From: Begonia masoniana
Taxonomy: Eukaryota; Streptophyta; Magnoliopsida; Cucurbitales; Begoniaceae
DNA length: 64,000 bases
Assembly (NCBI GenBank): GCA_022432975.1
Contig: CM039510.1
Location: 35,503,468-35,567,467 of the forward strand
Reading direction: 5' to 3'
Positions 1 to 11,752 of this stretch are shown piece by piece. The number at the start of each line of letters is the position of its first letter. The first letter of the stretch is position 1. The position numbers and the translations under genes are program-made. The notes under the pieces are model-generated. The model had not been told where the DNA came from, did not search any database, and saw nothing but the letters and a program-made list of their open reading frames with translations.

Positions 1-374
1 ATCGATCGCCCCTCACTTGGTTACACATTGGCGATCGATCTCTTGCAATTTTGGAGATCGATCGCCCCTCCCATTTAGCAACTCGGCGATCGATCTCCTG
101 AATTTGGAGATCGATCGCCCCTCTCTGTTGGTCGCGGCTTTGACCCTTCTGCCCTTCCCCTTTAATTGTTTTGTTTTAATTAATTTTAAGTGTTTTAATT
201 AATTGTTTTAAATTGTTTAAGTTTATAAATGATTTTGTTTTAAATGGTTTAAAACGTAGACTTCAATTCCGATTATGGTTTAAATTCCGCTTAGAGTTTA
301 TTTAAAGTATAAGGATAAAAAAAACAAAAAAAAATTATGTACGAGAAAATGGGTACAGTGTCGGGGTTGTTACA
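1..374 (+). repeat. 3' part of 5' LTR, TekA-1 (Ty3/gypsy)
   Basis: Matches the end of the complete LTR at 3218-5746: base 1 corresponds to about 5371. It ends in TGTTACA at 374, followed five bases later by a primer-binding site. The rest of this LTR lies left of the window. It contains the right arm of one CGATCG hairpin (1-10) and two complete hairpins (30-66 and 85-119). About 4% of positions differ from the shared LTR by eye. Confidence 0.9.
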
Positions 375-379
375 AATTA

Positions 380-391
380 TGGTATCAAAGC
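380..391 (+). promoter_or_regulatory. Primer-binding site, TekA-1
   Basis: TGGTATCAAAGC, one base off the TGGTATCAGAGC sequence that pairs with the 3' end of initiator methionine tRNA. It starts five bases after the LTR end, the normal place for priming minus-strand DNA synthesis. The TekA-2 copy at 5752 has the exact form. Confidence 0.9.
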
Positions 392-535
392 CCCCGGGTT
401 TTAAAATCGATTCTGTAGACTGCACGACTGCACAGCCACTACGCGGACATCCTTCCTCAACTGTAAGTATGTTTACTGCTTTGTTTTATTTTGTTTCTTA
501 GGATTATTTGTTTTAATTCTTATAGGAGATAGAAA

Positions 536-1627
536 ATGGTTCGAGGACGAGATGCCAGGGACGACGCCCTGGATAGACTTATAGATCTGCTGGATCGTCA
601 GTCTCAACACATGGACCGGCAATCACAACAGATCGAGGACCTAGTTAACCGGGAGAACCAAAAGGCCCAAGATTTGACAGTGCCTAATAGGTAAAGTATG
701 CAGAAGCTCCAAAGCCTACGGCCTCCAGTATTTGACGGCCGCTCATCGGATCTGACTGTTGCAGAAGAGTTGATCCGCACTATGGAGGATATGCTAGAGT
801 ATGCGGAAGTGGAGAATGGGAGTAAGGTAGCTTATGTTACCTTCCACTTGGCGATGGATGCCCGTTTCTGGTGGGATTCGATTAAAGCTACTACGGACGT
901 GACGATTATGACGTGGGATCGGTTCAAGGCCATATTTTTTGATAAGTATTTCAGCCGCACAGTGAGGGCGGCAAAGAGGAATGAGTTCACACAGCTAAAG
1001 CAGACAGGTTCGGTTGCAGAGTATATAAGGAAGTTCGAGGCTTTATCATGATTTGCACCACGTCTTGTCAGCGACAATGAAGAAAAGGTACACCAGTTTA
1101 TGGAGGGACTAGATCCAGAGATTCGGATGCACGTCATTGTATCAGGTATTATTGATGTGCCGTATTCCGACATCGCAGCTAGAGCTCTGGACATTGAGGC
1201 TGCCAGGGCGACTTGTGTTAGGCCGAAGGAGCCAGCTAAGGGCTTCTTTCGTGAGCTCCATCCTCAGACCCAGAATCAAGGCTGGCAACCGAGGGGACAA
1301 CAGCAAACACAACCACAGGGAGCGAAGAGGCCCTATGACGGAACGGGCGACCAAGGAAAGGGAAAGCAAGTCCAAGAATCAACTCAGAAGCCTATATGCC
1401 CGAAGTGCTCGAGACCTCATTTTGGTGCCTGTAGATTGGGTACGGACAAGTGCTACAGATGCGAAGAGGTGGGCCACTATGCCCTACATTGTCGGAGGAC
1501 TGCTACTGACCAGAAGAAAGTTGCCCCAAGAATATTTGCTTTTATTGAGCCCGGTGACGTCGACAATGGCGTCCAGCCATCTCTAATTGCAGATACCGTC
1601 TTAATTACCTCTATGACAATGTGTATA
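536..1627 (+). pseudogene. gag: Broken gag of TekA-1
   Basis: Remnant of the retrotransposon capsid/nucleocapsid gene, whose product would assemble cytoplasmic particles around element RNA. The ATG at 536 opens the Gag N-terminus. The capsid core includes [12 protein letters not shown], and the C-terminus keeps a CCHC zinc knuckle (CYRCEEVGHYALHC). One frame covers the region but has in-frame stops at 692 (TAA) and 1049 (TGA). Similarity to chromovirus Gag-Pol stops just before the protease active site, where the frame runs into a TA microsatellite; no protease, reverse transcriptase or integrase follows. The TGA at 1049 is also in TekA-2 (6421), so it predates the split of the two copies or was copied with the duplication. 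It is not a working gene. Confidence 0.9.

Positions 1628-1631
<4 letters not shown>

Positions 1632-1707
<76 letters not shown>
1632..1707. repeat. (TA)n microsatellite
   Basis: About 38 uninterrupted TA units where gag is cut short. The same site in TekA-2 (about 13497-13512) has only about seven or eight units, so this copy expanded or the other contracted after duplication. A run of about 11 G follows near 1752. Confidence 0.97.
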
Positions 1708-1713
<6 letters not shown>

Positions 1714-3217
1714 TAATATTAGGTTCAGAAATAGAAATGTAAGAAAATAGAGGGGGGGGGGGGTAAGAAGAATTACTAGGCTAACCTCGAAGAGAAGACA
1801 GTAGGCTACATATGGGACAATAAAGACCATGTAAAAATATAGTTATACGTTAGTAGGATTAGTTTGACTTAATCAATGGAGTTTGCGCACTGAAGGTTTA
1901 GTAACAATTAGAGGAATACACCCTATGAGATGTGGTTTTTAAGTAAGTAGGGATTATGTCTAATTGACAACCCCTTAGAGTATTAGAATAAGACTAATTA
2001 AGAAAGATGAAGGTTTAGATATAAACCAATAAAGGGATACCTTAGATTGTTGTAATACTTGGAGTGTGTTTAAATAGATGAAGTGCGTAGAACTCGTATA
2101 TTGGGGATTCGTGTGAAGTTAAGAGTGTCTAGATTAAGAAAGAATTCAAGAGTTAAACTTAGAATAAATGTCTAGTAGAATAGTTGGGACCTGACTAGAA
2201 GGAGCGAACGATGGTAGACTAGTCGGCGAACTCGAAAAAGCCTTGAGGAAGTTAGAGAAAGGTGAAGTAGATCGTTGGATTAAATGAGAGGTTAGGTTAG
2301 AAGCTTAGATTGGCGTTTAAAGGTCTGCAAATTGTGAAATTTGCGATTTATAGAATAAAGAGGGTGTGAATTTTCACGGGAATTATCTAAGTAAGTTTAG
2401 AAGTGAGGCTAAGTTAGCAAATTTTCAAGTGTTCGACTTGTGTTTGGCAAGTCGAGACCAAGTAATGCATGAATGACTTAGGTTAGAATGATTAGTTTAG
2501 AGCGCATCAATGAGGAAATCTAGAAATTTGACCATGCTTAGAGCAAATAGAGATTTAAGTTAGACAAACCAACGTAATTTATATAGTACGAAGAATTCAG
2601 TTAAAGAAATAACGAGGAAGTTCGTTAACATAGCTAAAATGACGTAGGACGTTCATAGGATGTTATTTATAAAAGAGTTAGGATCCTAAGTAAATAGCGA
2701 CTGTAGCTCCCAGTTTGACTCACATAGACCAAGTAGTGTCGTAGTCGTGTAGTTGCAGAGTATAACAATGAGATTTTAATTAGGAAACCCGCACCGAAAT
2801 AGTCTCCAAAGGTCAATGGGTTACCCAAGAAGATAGGTGACCAGGAAATCCTATGGATGATACAGTTACAAGGAATCGTTACCCGAGCGAATATAGAAAT
2901 TTGGGTTGGCATGCGTTTCAACTACTGACGGAGTCAATGAAATTACAGAGAAGTTTGGGCAAATCTATTGGAGATTTACGGACTTGACTAAGCTCAATAC
3001 TTTAGTAAGGAAGTGTACGATCAATCGAAGGTAGAGAATACAGATTTAAGGCCGATATTGGAGAGTACAATGGACAATTTTGGTTAAGAATCACGAAGAA
3101 TGACCATAGGTACAGATGATAATCGAAGCGTAAGGCCGCACGATATGAAGCATTAATATCAAGGACTATAAGTTAGGGCAAATTTTGAGGACAAAATTTT
3201 AAATAAGGTGGATGAAA
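1708..3217 (+). other. Non-coding interior of TekA-1 replacing pol
   Basis: About 1.5 kb between the gag remnant and the 3' LTR. I find no convincing reading frame and no pol motif on either strand. The same sequence is in TekA-2 (13493-14605), so it is a standing part of this non-autonomous form. It ends with a purine-rich stretch (AAATAAGGTGGATGAAA) just before the LTR, the likely polypurine tract for plus-strand priming. Its origin is unknown to me. Confidence 0.7.
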
Positions 3218-5746
3218 TGTAATACTCGGCTTTTCGGGATATTAATATTTTAATATAAATGACATTTTTATAAATATATCAAATCTGGCCCGTTTTACGA
3301 ACAGAAAATTTTGTTGGGATCCTAGTTATTAATATGGATTTTAGGAAAATTATGGAAATTTTAGGAGTTGTGACGCTAAATTACGGGAATTACGTTTCTC
3401 GTAATATAAAGGACGTTTTAGTAAAAATAGTAAACGAGGTCCGATTTGCGAACGGACAGTTTTGTTAAATCCCAGATAATAAGTTTGAGTAAATGGTGAA
3501 TCAAGGAAATTTGGAGAAACTGAATCGCTAGCCAATTAATGAAACGAAGGACGAAACAAATAGAAAATCAAAGGAAGGGCAAAACGGTAATTTGCCAAAC
3601 CAAAATATAAAAATCACAAGTCTTTCTCTCTTCCCTCATTTCTTCTCTGCCGCGTGAGAAACCAGAGAGCCCTCCTCTCTACCGTCGACGATCTCCTCCA
3701 TTCCGACCTCCGTTTCTCTTCCAATTGATCTCTGTTCTTCACGTTTTCTCCTCCGATCAACGTTCTAGGTAAGATTCTACAGCTTTCAGACGTTAGTTTT
3801 TAGCTTTAACGAAGTTATACATTTAGGTTTTCGTTTAGGGTTATCGTAAAAATTGAGATTTAGGGTTCAAAATTGATAAGTTGTCATAGTTTATGAATGT
3901 ATTGAACGTATTAAGCGTTATTGGACGAAGTTAGATTAATTTGTGAAAAATGTTAAAATTGGAGAATTTTTGGGTTTTTAGGAAAACTCGTTGATTGTGG
4001 TTTTAGACTATCGAGCGTTAATCGTTGTTTAAATACCTCGATTAGTTAAGTTAGAATTTTAAGGAAGTTCCTTAGTGAAGGATTTCGTTAATTAGAATAA
4101 TTATAGGTTCAAATGCGTGTTAATGATAAATAATGTGTTTTGCTTAGGTGAACAACGCTCGTGGACGGAGCTTGAGCTGCAACAGACGCAAGGTAAGTTC
4201 TCGTGACTTACTCTGGCCGATTGGCCTACACCGTACGTCTATGTCGCGTCGAGGATCATTGGTGAATTGCTTGTTTAAATGCTTTGGTTGGGTAGTTAGG
4301 ATTAGTTCTTTTGTAGGTTATGCTTAGAGTGTCTTGATGGTGCGTATGATGATTGTTTATTTTATGTTTATAACTGTTCATGCATCATAGTTTTAAAAAC
4401 GTCATGAAAACGAATTTACGCATAGTTTTCATGAAAAGAAAATGCACGTAAAGGCAAGTAAAGTATCATCTAAACAACCCTCTGTATGTGGTTATCGGGG
4501 TGAGGTTCAGACTCGGCGTTCCGTGGTGAGCGGGTTTCCCTCCCTTCAGATGGTGTGGGCTGTCTAACCGCTTGACGGGCCCTATCAATCTGTCGAGTGA
4601 TAGGCTTCTGTAACCAAAAGAATGTCACGGTGAGAATGAATGAATGAATGAATGAGGAAATGCATGAGTGACGGTGTTATTAAAATTGCACATACATGTT
4701 CATGCATAAGCATTTACGTAGAACTTACTGAGCCTTTAGCTCATAGATGTCTTTATGGTGTAGGTGACCTCTACACATGTGAGGATGAGATCCCTTCACC
4801 CGAGGCATGAACAGTTGAAGAAAGATGGCCCGTGGAAGTGTGCTGGGCAGTCGGGGCGCATTTTGACCCGTGGGGATGTAGGTATATGTTTTTGGGACAC
4901 GATATGAATTGTTTAGCTTAACATATTAGGATGTTTGGATCTGGTAGTGGATAGGTTTATGTTTGATGTTTTAAACGTTTTGGAAACCTGTTTTATAAAC
5001 TGTTTTGGTAAATTTAAATAGGAGAGATTGTCGATTTTTAAACGTATCCATGTAGTTCGTTTTTACGAAAGTTTAACGTATGTTAATCCATTTTGTTGGG
5101 GGTTGATAAAACGAGAAGTGTACTAAGTTAAGCTGTGTTGAAACGTTTAGAGATTTTAGTGAGCAGGGATGAAGAAAGTGATGTTTTGCTCTATGGAATC
5201 TCGGATTCCAGAGAGCACTTGTATAAAAAAAAGAGAAAGAGAAAAAGAGAAAAGAAAGAAAAGTTGAGAGAAAAGAATGAAGGAATGTGGATGGCGACTG
5301 ATCACCGTTGTGAGGGGTGATCGCCCCTCCATGCCTTGTGTTCGGCGATCGATCTCCTGCATTTTTGGAGATCGATCGCCCCTCACTTGGTTACACATTG
5401 GCGGTCGATCTCCTACAATTTTGGAGATCGATCGCCCCTCCCATTTAGCAACTCGGCGATCGATCTCTTGAATTTGGAGATCGATCGCCCCTCTCTGTTG
5501 GTCGCGGCTTTGACCCTTCTACCCTTCCCCTTTAATTGTTTTGTTTTAATTAATTTTAAGTGTTTTAATTAATTGTTTTAAATTGTTTAAGTTTATAAAT
5601 GGTTTTGTTTTAAATGCTTTAAAACGTAGACTTCAATTCTGATTCCAGTTTAAATTCCGCTTAGAGTTTATTTAAAGTATAAGGATAAAAAAAAAACAAA
5701 AACAAATTATGTATGGGAAAATGGGTACAGTGTCTATGTTGTTACA
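3218..5746 (+). repeat. Complete LTR shared by TekA-1 and TekA-2
   Basis: 2529 bp, from TGTAATACTC to GTTGTTACA. A polypurine tract lies on its left and a primer-binding site on its right, so it serves as 3' LTR of TekA-1 and 5' LTR of TekA-2. A TATA-like box (TATAAAAAT, about 3606) precedes a CT-rich leader. Splice-like junctions are: donor CTAG|GT at 3768/3769, acceptor TTAG at 4146-4147, donor CAAG|GTAAGT at 4192/4193, and acceptor GTAG at 4762-4763. These frame a 45-nt exon (4148-4192). A 7-bp hairpin, CCTATCA/TGATAGG with a 10-nt loop, lies at 4581-4604. CGATCG hairpins are at 5344-5489. Promoter and splice calls are inference. Confidence 0.93.
5344..5489. repeat. Array of three CGATCG hairpins in TekA LTR
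   Basis: Three inverted repeats, 55-56 bp apart: 5344-5380, 5400-5436 and 5455-5489. Each left arm is a form of GGCGATCGATCTCC and each right arm is GGAGATCGATCGCC, so stems are about 14 bp with loops of 7-9 nt. The first stem is perfect; the others have one non-Watson-Crick pair each. The array ends about 257 bp before the LTR end. Function unknown. Confidence 0.9.
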
Positions 5747-5751
5747 AATTA

Positions 5752-5763
5752 TGGTATCAGAGC
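5752..5763 (+). promoter_or_regulatory. Primer-binding site, TekA-2
   Basis: TGGTATCAGAGC, an exact match to the usual initiator-methionine-tRNA primer site, five bases after the shared LTR ends at 5746. Confidence 0.93.
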
Positions 5764-5907
5764 CCCCGGGTTTTAAAATCGATTCTGTAGACTGCTCAAC
5801 TGCACAGCCACTACGCGGACATCCTTCCTCAACTGTAAGTATGTTTACTGCTTTGTTTGATTTGGTTTCTTAGGATTATTTGTTTTAATTCTTATAAGAG
5901 ATAGAAA

Positions 5908-6474
5908 ATGGTTCGAGGACGAGATGCCAGGGACGACGCCCTGGATAGACTTACAGATCTGCTGGATCGTCAGTCTCAACACATGGACCGGCAATCACAA
6001 CAGATCAAGGACCTAGTTAACCGGGAGAACCAAAGGGCCCAAGATTTGACAGTGCCTAATAATCAAAGTATGCAGAAGCTCCAAAGCCTACGGCCTCCAG
6101 TATTTGACGGCCGCTCATCGGATCCGACTGTTGCAGAAGAGTGGATCCGCACTATGGAGGATATGCTAGAGTATGCGGAAGTGGAGAATGGGAGTAAGGT
6201 AGCTTATGTTACCTTCCACTTGGTGATGGATGCCCGTTTCTGGTGGGATTCGATTAAAGCTACTACGGACGTGACGATTATGACGTGGGATCGGTTCAAG
6301 GCCATATTTTTTGATAAGTATTTCAGCCTCACAGTGAGGGCGGCAAAGAGGAATGAGTTCACACAGCTAAAGCAGACAGGTTCGGTTGCAGAGTATATAA
6401 GGAAGTTCGAGGCTTTGTCATGATTTGCACCACGTCTTGTCAGCGACAATGAAGAAAAGGTGCACAAGTTTATG
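5908..6474 (+). pseudogene. gag: Broken gag of TekA-2, first part
   Basis: Same Gag as in TekA-1, starting at the equivalent ATG. The early TAA of TekA-1 is absent, but the TGA near codon 172 (6421-6423) is shared. The frame covers the N-terminal region and the capsid core ([12 protein letters not shown]). It is then broken by TR-1, whose left end is at 6475. The last five bases, TTATG (6470-6474), are the left copy of the target duplication, repeated at 12960-12964. The gene resumes at 12965. Confidence 0.92.
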
Positions 6475-7681
6475 TGATATAGCCCTAACCTGCAAGAAAA
6501 CGTTTAGAGCTTAGAGGGGATCGTTAGCTCCTCGGATTGGCAAGAAATGGCCGAGAAGAACACAAATTGCAAGATGAACTTGAATGACCAAATGTGCTTA
6601 GATGAAAACGAAACTTTATATGATGTTAGTGGAGTGAGTGAGGTGTGTGATAGTGGAAGGCGTGGTCCTGATTCATTGAGATGGAAAAGATATGCAAAAC
6701 TTCAAGAAATCGGCCAATAGGTAATATTTTGAAGCCTTTGGCAATAGTTGCTTCCAAGGAAGACAACTCGACTCTTGAACACGGTTTGGGGCCACTTCTT
6801 GCTGTTTTCCACTCCCAAGGAGATGGAGAAGAAGATGGCTATATAACCCTTGCAAGCTACCAAGCAAGAAGGGAGTGGTGGGGGCGCAACCCCTCGGTTT
6901 TGTGCAAACCGAGCAAACCTTGTTGGTTTCTTCAAACTCCTTCAACCATGGAAGGGAAATCCGTGCATGCTCCTTAAAATCAGTCCAAAAAAACTTACAA
7001 TCACCAATTACCATGCTTTTATAGACCTATGGATGGCTTGGATGTGATTCAAAAAGTGGTCTTCAAAATGGTGTAGCCGTTGGATCTTGAAGATAGCTTG
7101 GATGGCCGAGATGAGTTTGGTCTTCTTGATCCAATGGTTGAGTGATAACCATGTCATCAATCCTTGGCCTTGTGTTGATTGGAAAACCCTTAAGAAACCC
7201 TCAAGTGGCAGCCCATGGTTTGGCTAAAAGGTAGTGGTCCCCTCCACTCAAGATGGGCTCCAAAATGCATGCATTTTCTTTAAGGCCCATTCCTCCTCTT
7301 CCATGCACTCCATGCACTTGATTGAACCACTTCCATTCCATCATCTAATCCTATCCACACAATCTAACCCTAGCATTCATCTAATGCATGCATGCAACTA
7401 TATGGCTAATGTTTGCCAAAATTACATAAAGGCTAGAGTTTGCCAACAAAATACAAAGTATAAAAAAAAACATGGTTACATTAATTTGTCCTTTGGGAAG
7501 ACAAATTCCCTCTTGATTTTCATCCATGCTTTCAATGCAAGGTTGAGCCTTGTGCTTAAGCTTCCACTCCAATCCTTCAAAGAAGTCTTTACCTACAAAA
7601 GAAATAAAATTATAAGTAATTAAATTAGGTAAAGTTTGGGCCTTGCTTTTGGATTGAGTGAGTGGGCCTCGGGGCACATCA
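6475..7681 (-). repeat. 3' LTR of TR-1
   Basis: 1207 bp. On the plus strand it starts TGATATAGCC and ends GGCACATCA; the element reads on the minus strand. A purine-rich stretch (CCGGAGAGGA on the minus strand) abuts the internal side at about 7682-7691 and is the probable polypurine tract. Short ORFs here also occur in the other LTR and have no recognisable domain. Confidence 0.93.
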
Positions 7682-8037
7682 TCCTCTCCGGGTGATTGAG
7701 GATTTGACCTCAAATTTAATGGTTGGCCCGGTCCAAAGTTTACTTCTACTCTTTTCCATTTGTAGATCAGCCATGCAAGTGGTTTGTGGCCACACAATGC
7801 ATGAGGGTCAATATATCTTACTCCCTTGGTTTCCTTAAGCCCTTTATCTTGGCTAGATAATATTTTTGGTCTCTCAATCCCTTTTGGACTTTTGGGCTTT
7901 GATCCACTAGGGCCTCTAAAGGTGGCACCTACAAAGAAAGTATGCTCATTGGGTATAAAATTAGGCCAAGAGTTTGTCCTCATTAGGGGAATGACTTTAG
8001 TTCCAATTCCTATTCTAGGGAAGATAGAGTTCTCCAA

Positions 8038-10212
8038 CTAATGTTCATAGGCTGAGGTCACTTTAAGTTCAATGCTCACCTTCTTAGGTGGAAGCATATG
8101 GTCAACAATCACCAAGGAGGACTCATATTTCTCCATTTGACTTACTAAATAATCGGCTACTAAGGGAAAAATTGAGTCACTAAGCATAATGATAAACAAT
8201 TGTAATCCATTGAGCCACCAATAAATAGTTTGAGCATAATATTCCAAAAATTCCTCATAAATTATCCTTCTTAGGTTTAGCTCAATTCGAAAGTGTAATT
8301 CACCAAAATTTGAGGTATGCTCTAAAAATCCTAAGTGGTGTGACATGGATACTCCATCATAAAAGGGATCCTCAAATAAAAGATTTTTAAAATTAATTGG
8401 TTTACTAAGAGGTATTCCTATTATGGCATTGTATAAGCTTTCCTCTAAAAACTTGAGAGGGTGTAGTTTCATCAAAAGGAACAAAGAGTGAATAAGGGAA
8501 AGTTTAGCAATGTTGTGTCCATATGGCAACTTATCACTCAAAATCTTATGGTCTTTATTCCAACCAACTTTAAATATCCAAGTAATTAAGGTGTTTGGTG
8601 GAATGAATCTAGGCATTATATCACTTAAGGGCTCCCTTGACATATCATTCTTTGAATTTAGTTTAAGGGTGCTAGGATGCCTTAAGGTCCTTGAAAGATC
8701 ATTTTCTTCTTTTGCCAATGAGGTAAGAATAAAAAAGCTTTTTCTTTCCAATGCATAATGATCTTTCTCGGTTTGGATTATAAAGGGGTCAAGGTAACTC
8801 TCATTCAATTGGTAGATCTCTAATTGGGTTTGAAAAATAGGGATATTTGCATATATTGCATCAAAGGGTTCCTCTATAGCATATGTCAATTTTTCAAAGT
8901 CCTTTGCTAAACTATTCTCCCTAGGGCTCACAACAAATGGATCATACCAAACATTAACTTCTTGAGTTCTTAAATGTTGGAATTCCTCGGATTTGTACTC
9001 TACCTCTAGGGTTTGTAAAGCTTCTATAGTTTCCACTATGACCTCGCTTTCATCCTCTAGGAGAGATTCCTTAAAAAGCTTAAGAATTCCAAAATCTTCA
9101 ATGGAATCGATTAGTTGGGATTCTATTTCTAGGGTCTTAAAGGTTTCTATGGCTTTTTCCATAAGCTCATATTTATCCTCTAGAAAGGATTCTTCAAATA
9201 AAGTCTTGATTCCAAATTCTTCTATGCACTCGGTTAGGGTAAGAGATCCTACAATGTTTTCTCCAAAATTTATCATTGGTTCATTGTCTCTTTCTTCATA
9301 AGAGTTATCATCTAGTCCAAGCAATGGTCCTTCCATGGGAAAGATGATTTCTTCTTCTAACCCTTCCTCTTCCTCCTTGCTTAAGGATTCTTCTTTATCC
9401 ATTGGTACTCCTTCCTTCTCACTTATGATTTCAACTAACTCATCCTCCTTCTCACTTAAGGTTTCCTCCACAATTTTGGTTTGAGTTTTGACAAGGGAAG
9501 GGGGCGGTTCACACGATATTAAGGTAGGTCGAGGGTTGTACTTCTTTTGGTAGGGATTTGGGGACTTTGGCTCATACCAAAGATCATAGTTTTGCTTTTG
9601 TGTACATGGTGCAAATTTCCTTTTCATTAGAGCCTTCATTGCTCTCCAAGTACAAATTTCTTCCTCACCATTTCTCCTCCTTTTCGCTAGAAGATTATCC
9701 CACCAATAACTAGCATAATCGGTTAGTTTCTTAGAGGCTAACTTAATCTTTCCTTTCTCCAAATAATCCTCAAAAGAAAAGTACTCTTCAACCGATTTAA
9801 TCCAAGAGTAATACTCATTACTATCCAAGGTTCCTCTAAAATAAGGTATGTCAAAAGGTTTATCGACTTCATGATGACCATTGAAAGTTCTAGGGTTTAA
9901 CCTTCTTGGGGATTTAGTTTTTCTCATTGGTGTGGTTCTTGGTAAAGGTTCCTTATGGTAGTTTGGGAGAATATTATCCATAACAAATCTTAGGCTTTGA
10001 TTTAGGTCCTTAACTTGTTGGCCTAGGTCACTAAACTCTTTTGTTAAACCTCGGAGTTGTCCTTGCATATCATGCCTCGGTTTAGTGGCTCTAGTCTCTC
10101 GACTTGATTCAAGGCTTAAGTTTAGGTTTGGTCCACGGACAATTGGCTCTCGGTTTGTTTGGATTTTTGGGGCCTTTAGTGGGCCATAAGTACTCCTACT
10201 TCTAGTGGCCAT
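8038..10212 (-). CDS. Gag-like protein of TR-1 (724 aa)
   Basis: One uninterrupted 724-codon frame, the only substantial ORF of TR-1. Residues about 115-205 resemble the retrotransposon Gag capsid region: a PYFRGTLDSNEYYSW segment, then SYWWDNLL, then RAMKALMKRKFAP. The N-terminus is basic with a short coiled-coil-like stretch (QGQLRGLTKEFSDLGQQVKD). After the Gag-like part comes a long, strongly acidic Glu/Lys-rich segment (about 240-400) with repeated ED and LE blocks, then a C-terminal half I cannot assign. I see no zinc knuckle and no enzyme motif. By family logic it would be a structural or RNA-packaging protein helping mobilise its own RNA with enzymes from an autonomous partner. The open frame and near-identical LTRs suggest it could still be expressed. 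A further minus-strand frame from 8037 runs into the LTR and is not counted. Confidence 0.8.
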   Translation of the reverse strand: MATRSRSTYGPLKAPKIQTNREPIVRGPNLNLSLESSRETRATKPRHDMQGQLRGLTKEFSDLGQQVKDLNQSLRFVMDNILPNYHKEPLPRTTPMRKTKSPRRLNPRTFNGHHEVDKPFDIPYFRGTLDSNEYYSWIKSVEEYFSFEDYLEKGKIKLASKKLTDYASYWWDNLLAKRRRNGEEEICTWRAMKALMKRKFAPCTQKQNYDLWYEPKSPNPYQKKYNPRPTLISCEPPPSLVKTQTKIVEETLSEKEDELVEIISEKEGVPMDKEESLSKEEEEGLEEEIIFPMEGPLLGLDDNSYEERDNEPMINFGENIVGSLTLTECIEEFGIKTLFEESFLEDKYELMEKAIETFKTLEIESQLIDSIEDFGILKLFKESLLEDESEVIVETIEALQTLEVEYKSEEFQHLRTQEVNVWYDPFVVSPRENSLAKDFEKLTYAIEEPFDAIYANIPIFQTQLEIYQLNESYLDPFIIQTEKDHYALERKSFFILTSLAKEENDLSRTLRHPSTLKLNSKNDMSREPLSDIMPRFIPPNTLITWIFKVGWNKDHKILSDKLPYGHNIAKLSLIHSLFLLMKLHPLKFLEESLYNAIIGIPLSKPINFKNLLFEDPFYDGVSMSHHLGFLEHTSNFGELHFRIELNLRRIIYEEFLEYYAQTIYWWLNGLQLFIIMLSDSIFPLVADYLVSQMEKYESSLVIVDHMLPPKKVSIELKVTSAYEH

Positions 10213-11738
10213 CTAGTGAACTCAAGGTTAAGAAATCAGCAACTACAAGTCATAAAAACAACAACTACCAACCAACAATGATCATAAAACAACTTAATAA
10301 GTCATAAACAGAACAATACACAAATCAACTCCAAAAATCATGAAATTTTAACAGTAGTTAATTAACATAGTGAGAGACATGCTGTTAAAATTTCAAGTGC
10401 AAATTCGGTGTGATCATCGATTTCTGTAACAAACAAAATGGACACAAATAATAAAAATAAAAATTTCTGCTCTTGGTTTTAATATTTCATGCAAGATTTT
10501 GATACTTAAGCCAACTTTCATGCTTCGGTGTTCATCCAAGTATTAAACAATATTTTAGCAACAAAAACACTAATTTAAAAGGTAATATTCAGTATAAATT
10601 TCGTGGCTAGCATTCAATTTCAGCAAGGTGCAATGTGGTCCCAACAATCAACATTAACTTTACCAAATTTGTGCACACAAAAAACTGTTTTTTCAAAAGT
10701 GTGTTTTATTTTACCCAAAACAGCATATAATTTGAATTTTAATGCCAAACACTCCACAATGAACACATGCCTCAGCTGAAGATTAAGTAAACTCAAGGCT
10801 AGATGATTAATATGCTCGGACTTATGCATAAAAATATGTCACAAAGTAAAAAACAGCAAGTGATAGTCACTAAAATCAATTTTGATGCATTTTAGGCCTC
10901 GGTTTTGTGACAAGTTCAAAACCAATTTGCATACATCTTTTACCAAGCTTAATATTCATACTTTAGCAAGGAATAAAAGCAGCATTCAATAAAATAAAGT
11001 TTGATTTAGCTCAAAGCAAAGTTTGGAATTAAATGTCATGCTAATCGGTTAACAAAAACTACAACAATGCACTTTTGTGCTTACTTTACTCTCGGTTTTT
11101 AGCAAACTTAATCTCCAAATTTTCATGCCATCTTAAACAAATCAAATATCAATATGTTAACATTCATTAGCAAGAGAATAACGTAAATAAAGCATACTCA
11201 AAAAGTGTTACAAATAGTGGCCAAATTTTGGACAAATCGGATGCTCAAGTAGTGCATCAATCGGTCATGTCCATTAGCTACAAAATGAGCACCAATCATG
11301 AGCAACCAACTCAAACAGCAAGCCAATCACAATATTTAGAGTTTATACTTTAAAACTTATGAAGGGAACATGATCTTTTGATGGCTGGAAAAGGGATAGA
11401 ACAGCAGCACAAGTAGCAATACAAAAAAAGAAATAAAAACAACAAGTACTAAAAGTAGTTGGCAAATGTTTAACTAAAAGTGGAAGCTATTTGCAGCACG
11501 AAAATGGTGAAGAAAATAAGCTAGAAACCCATGCTCAAGTCTGTTAACTTCGATTAAAAGAAGATAGGGGTGGTATTTAGTGAAAACAAAGCAAAAAAAA
11601 ACAAGAAAACTAAACACACATACAAAACTGCAAAAGATGAATCAAGTAACCCGGTTTTGTGCAATCGGTTTTGGACAACCAAATGGGTTTGGGGAACCAA
11701 ACCAACTTGGTTTCCAGCACCCTAAAGGAGCTAGCCAA
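10213..11738 (-). other. Long leader of TR-1
   Basis: About 1.5 kb of AT-rich DNA between the primer-binding site and the Gag-like ORF, read on the minus strand. No substantial ORF and no known RNA motif is visible. Such a long leader could hold packaging or translation signals, but nothing specific can be assigned. Confidence 0.6.
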
Positions 11739-11750
11739 GCTCTGATACCA
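11739..11750 (-). promoter_or_regulatory. Primer-binding site, TR-1
   Basis: On the minus strand this reads TGGTATCAGAGC, exact for an initiator-methionine-tRNA primer, two bases inside the LTR that starts at 11753. It fixes the orientation and marks the right-hand LTR as the 5' LTR. Confidence 0.93.
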
Positions 11751-11752
11751 CT

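Noticed and set aside
1490..1830. Ile-Tyr repeat ORFs
   Set aside because: Translations of the TA microsatellite.
7381..8037. 218-residue ORF after the TR-1 Gag-like gene
   Set aside because: It runs through the polypurine tract into the LTR, has no known domain, and its LTR part also occurs in the other LTR. A short real product before the LTR cannot be excluded.
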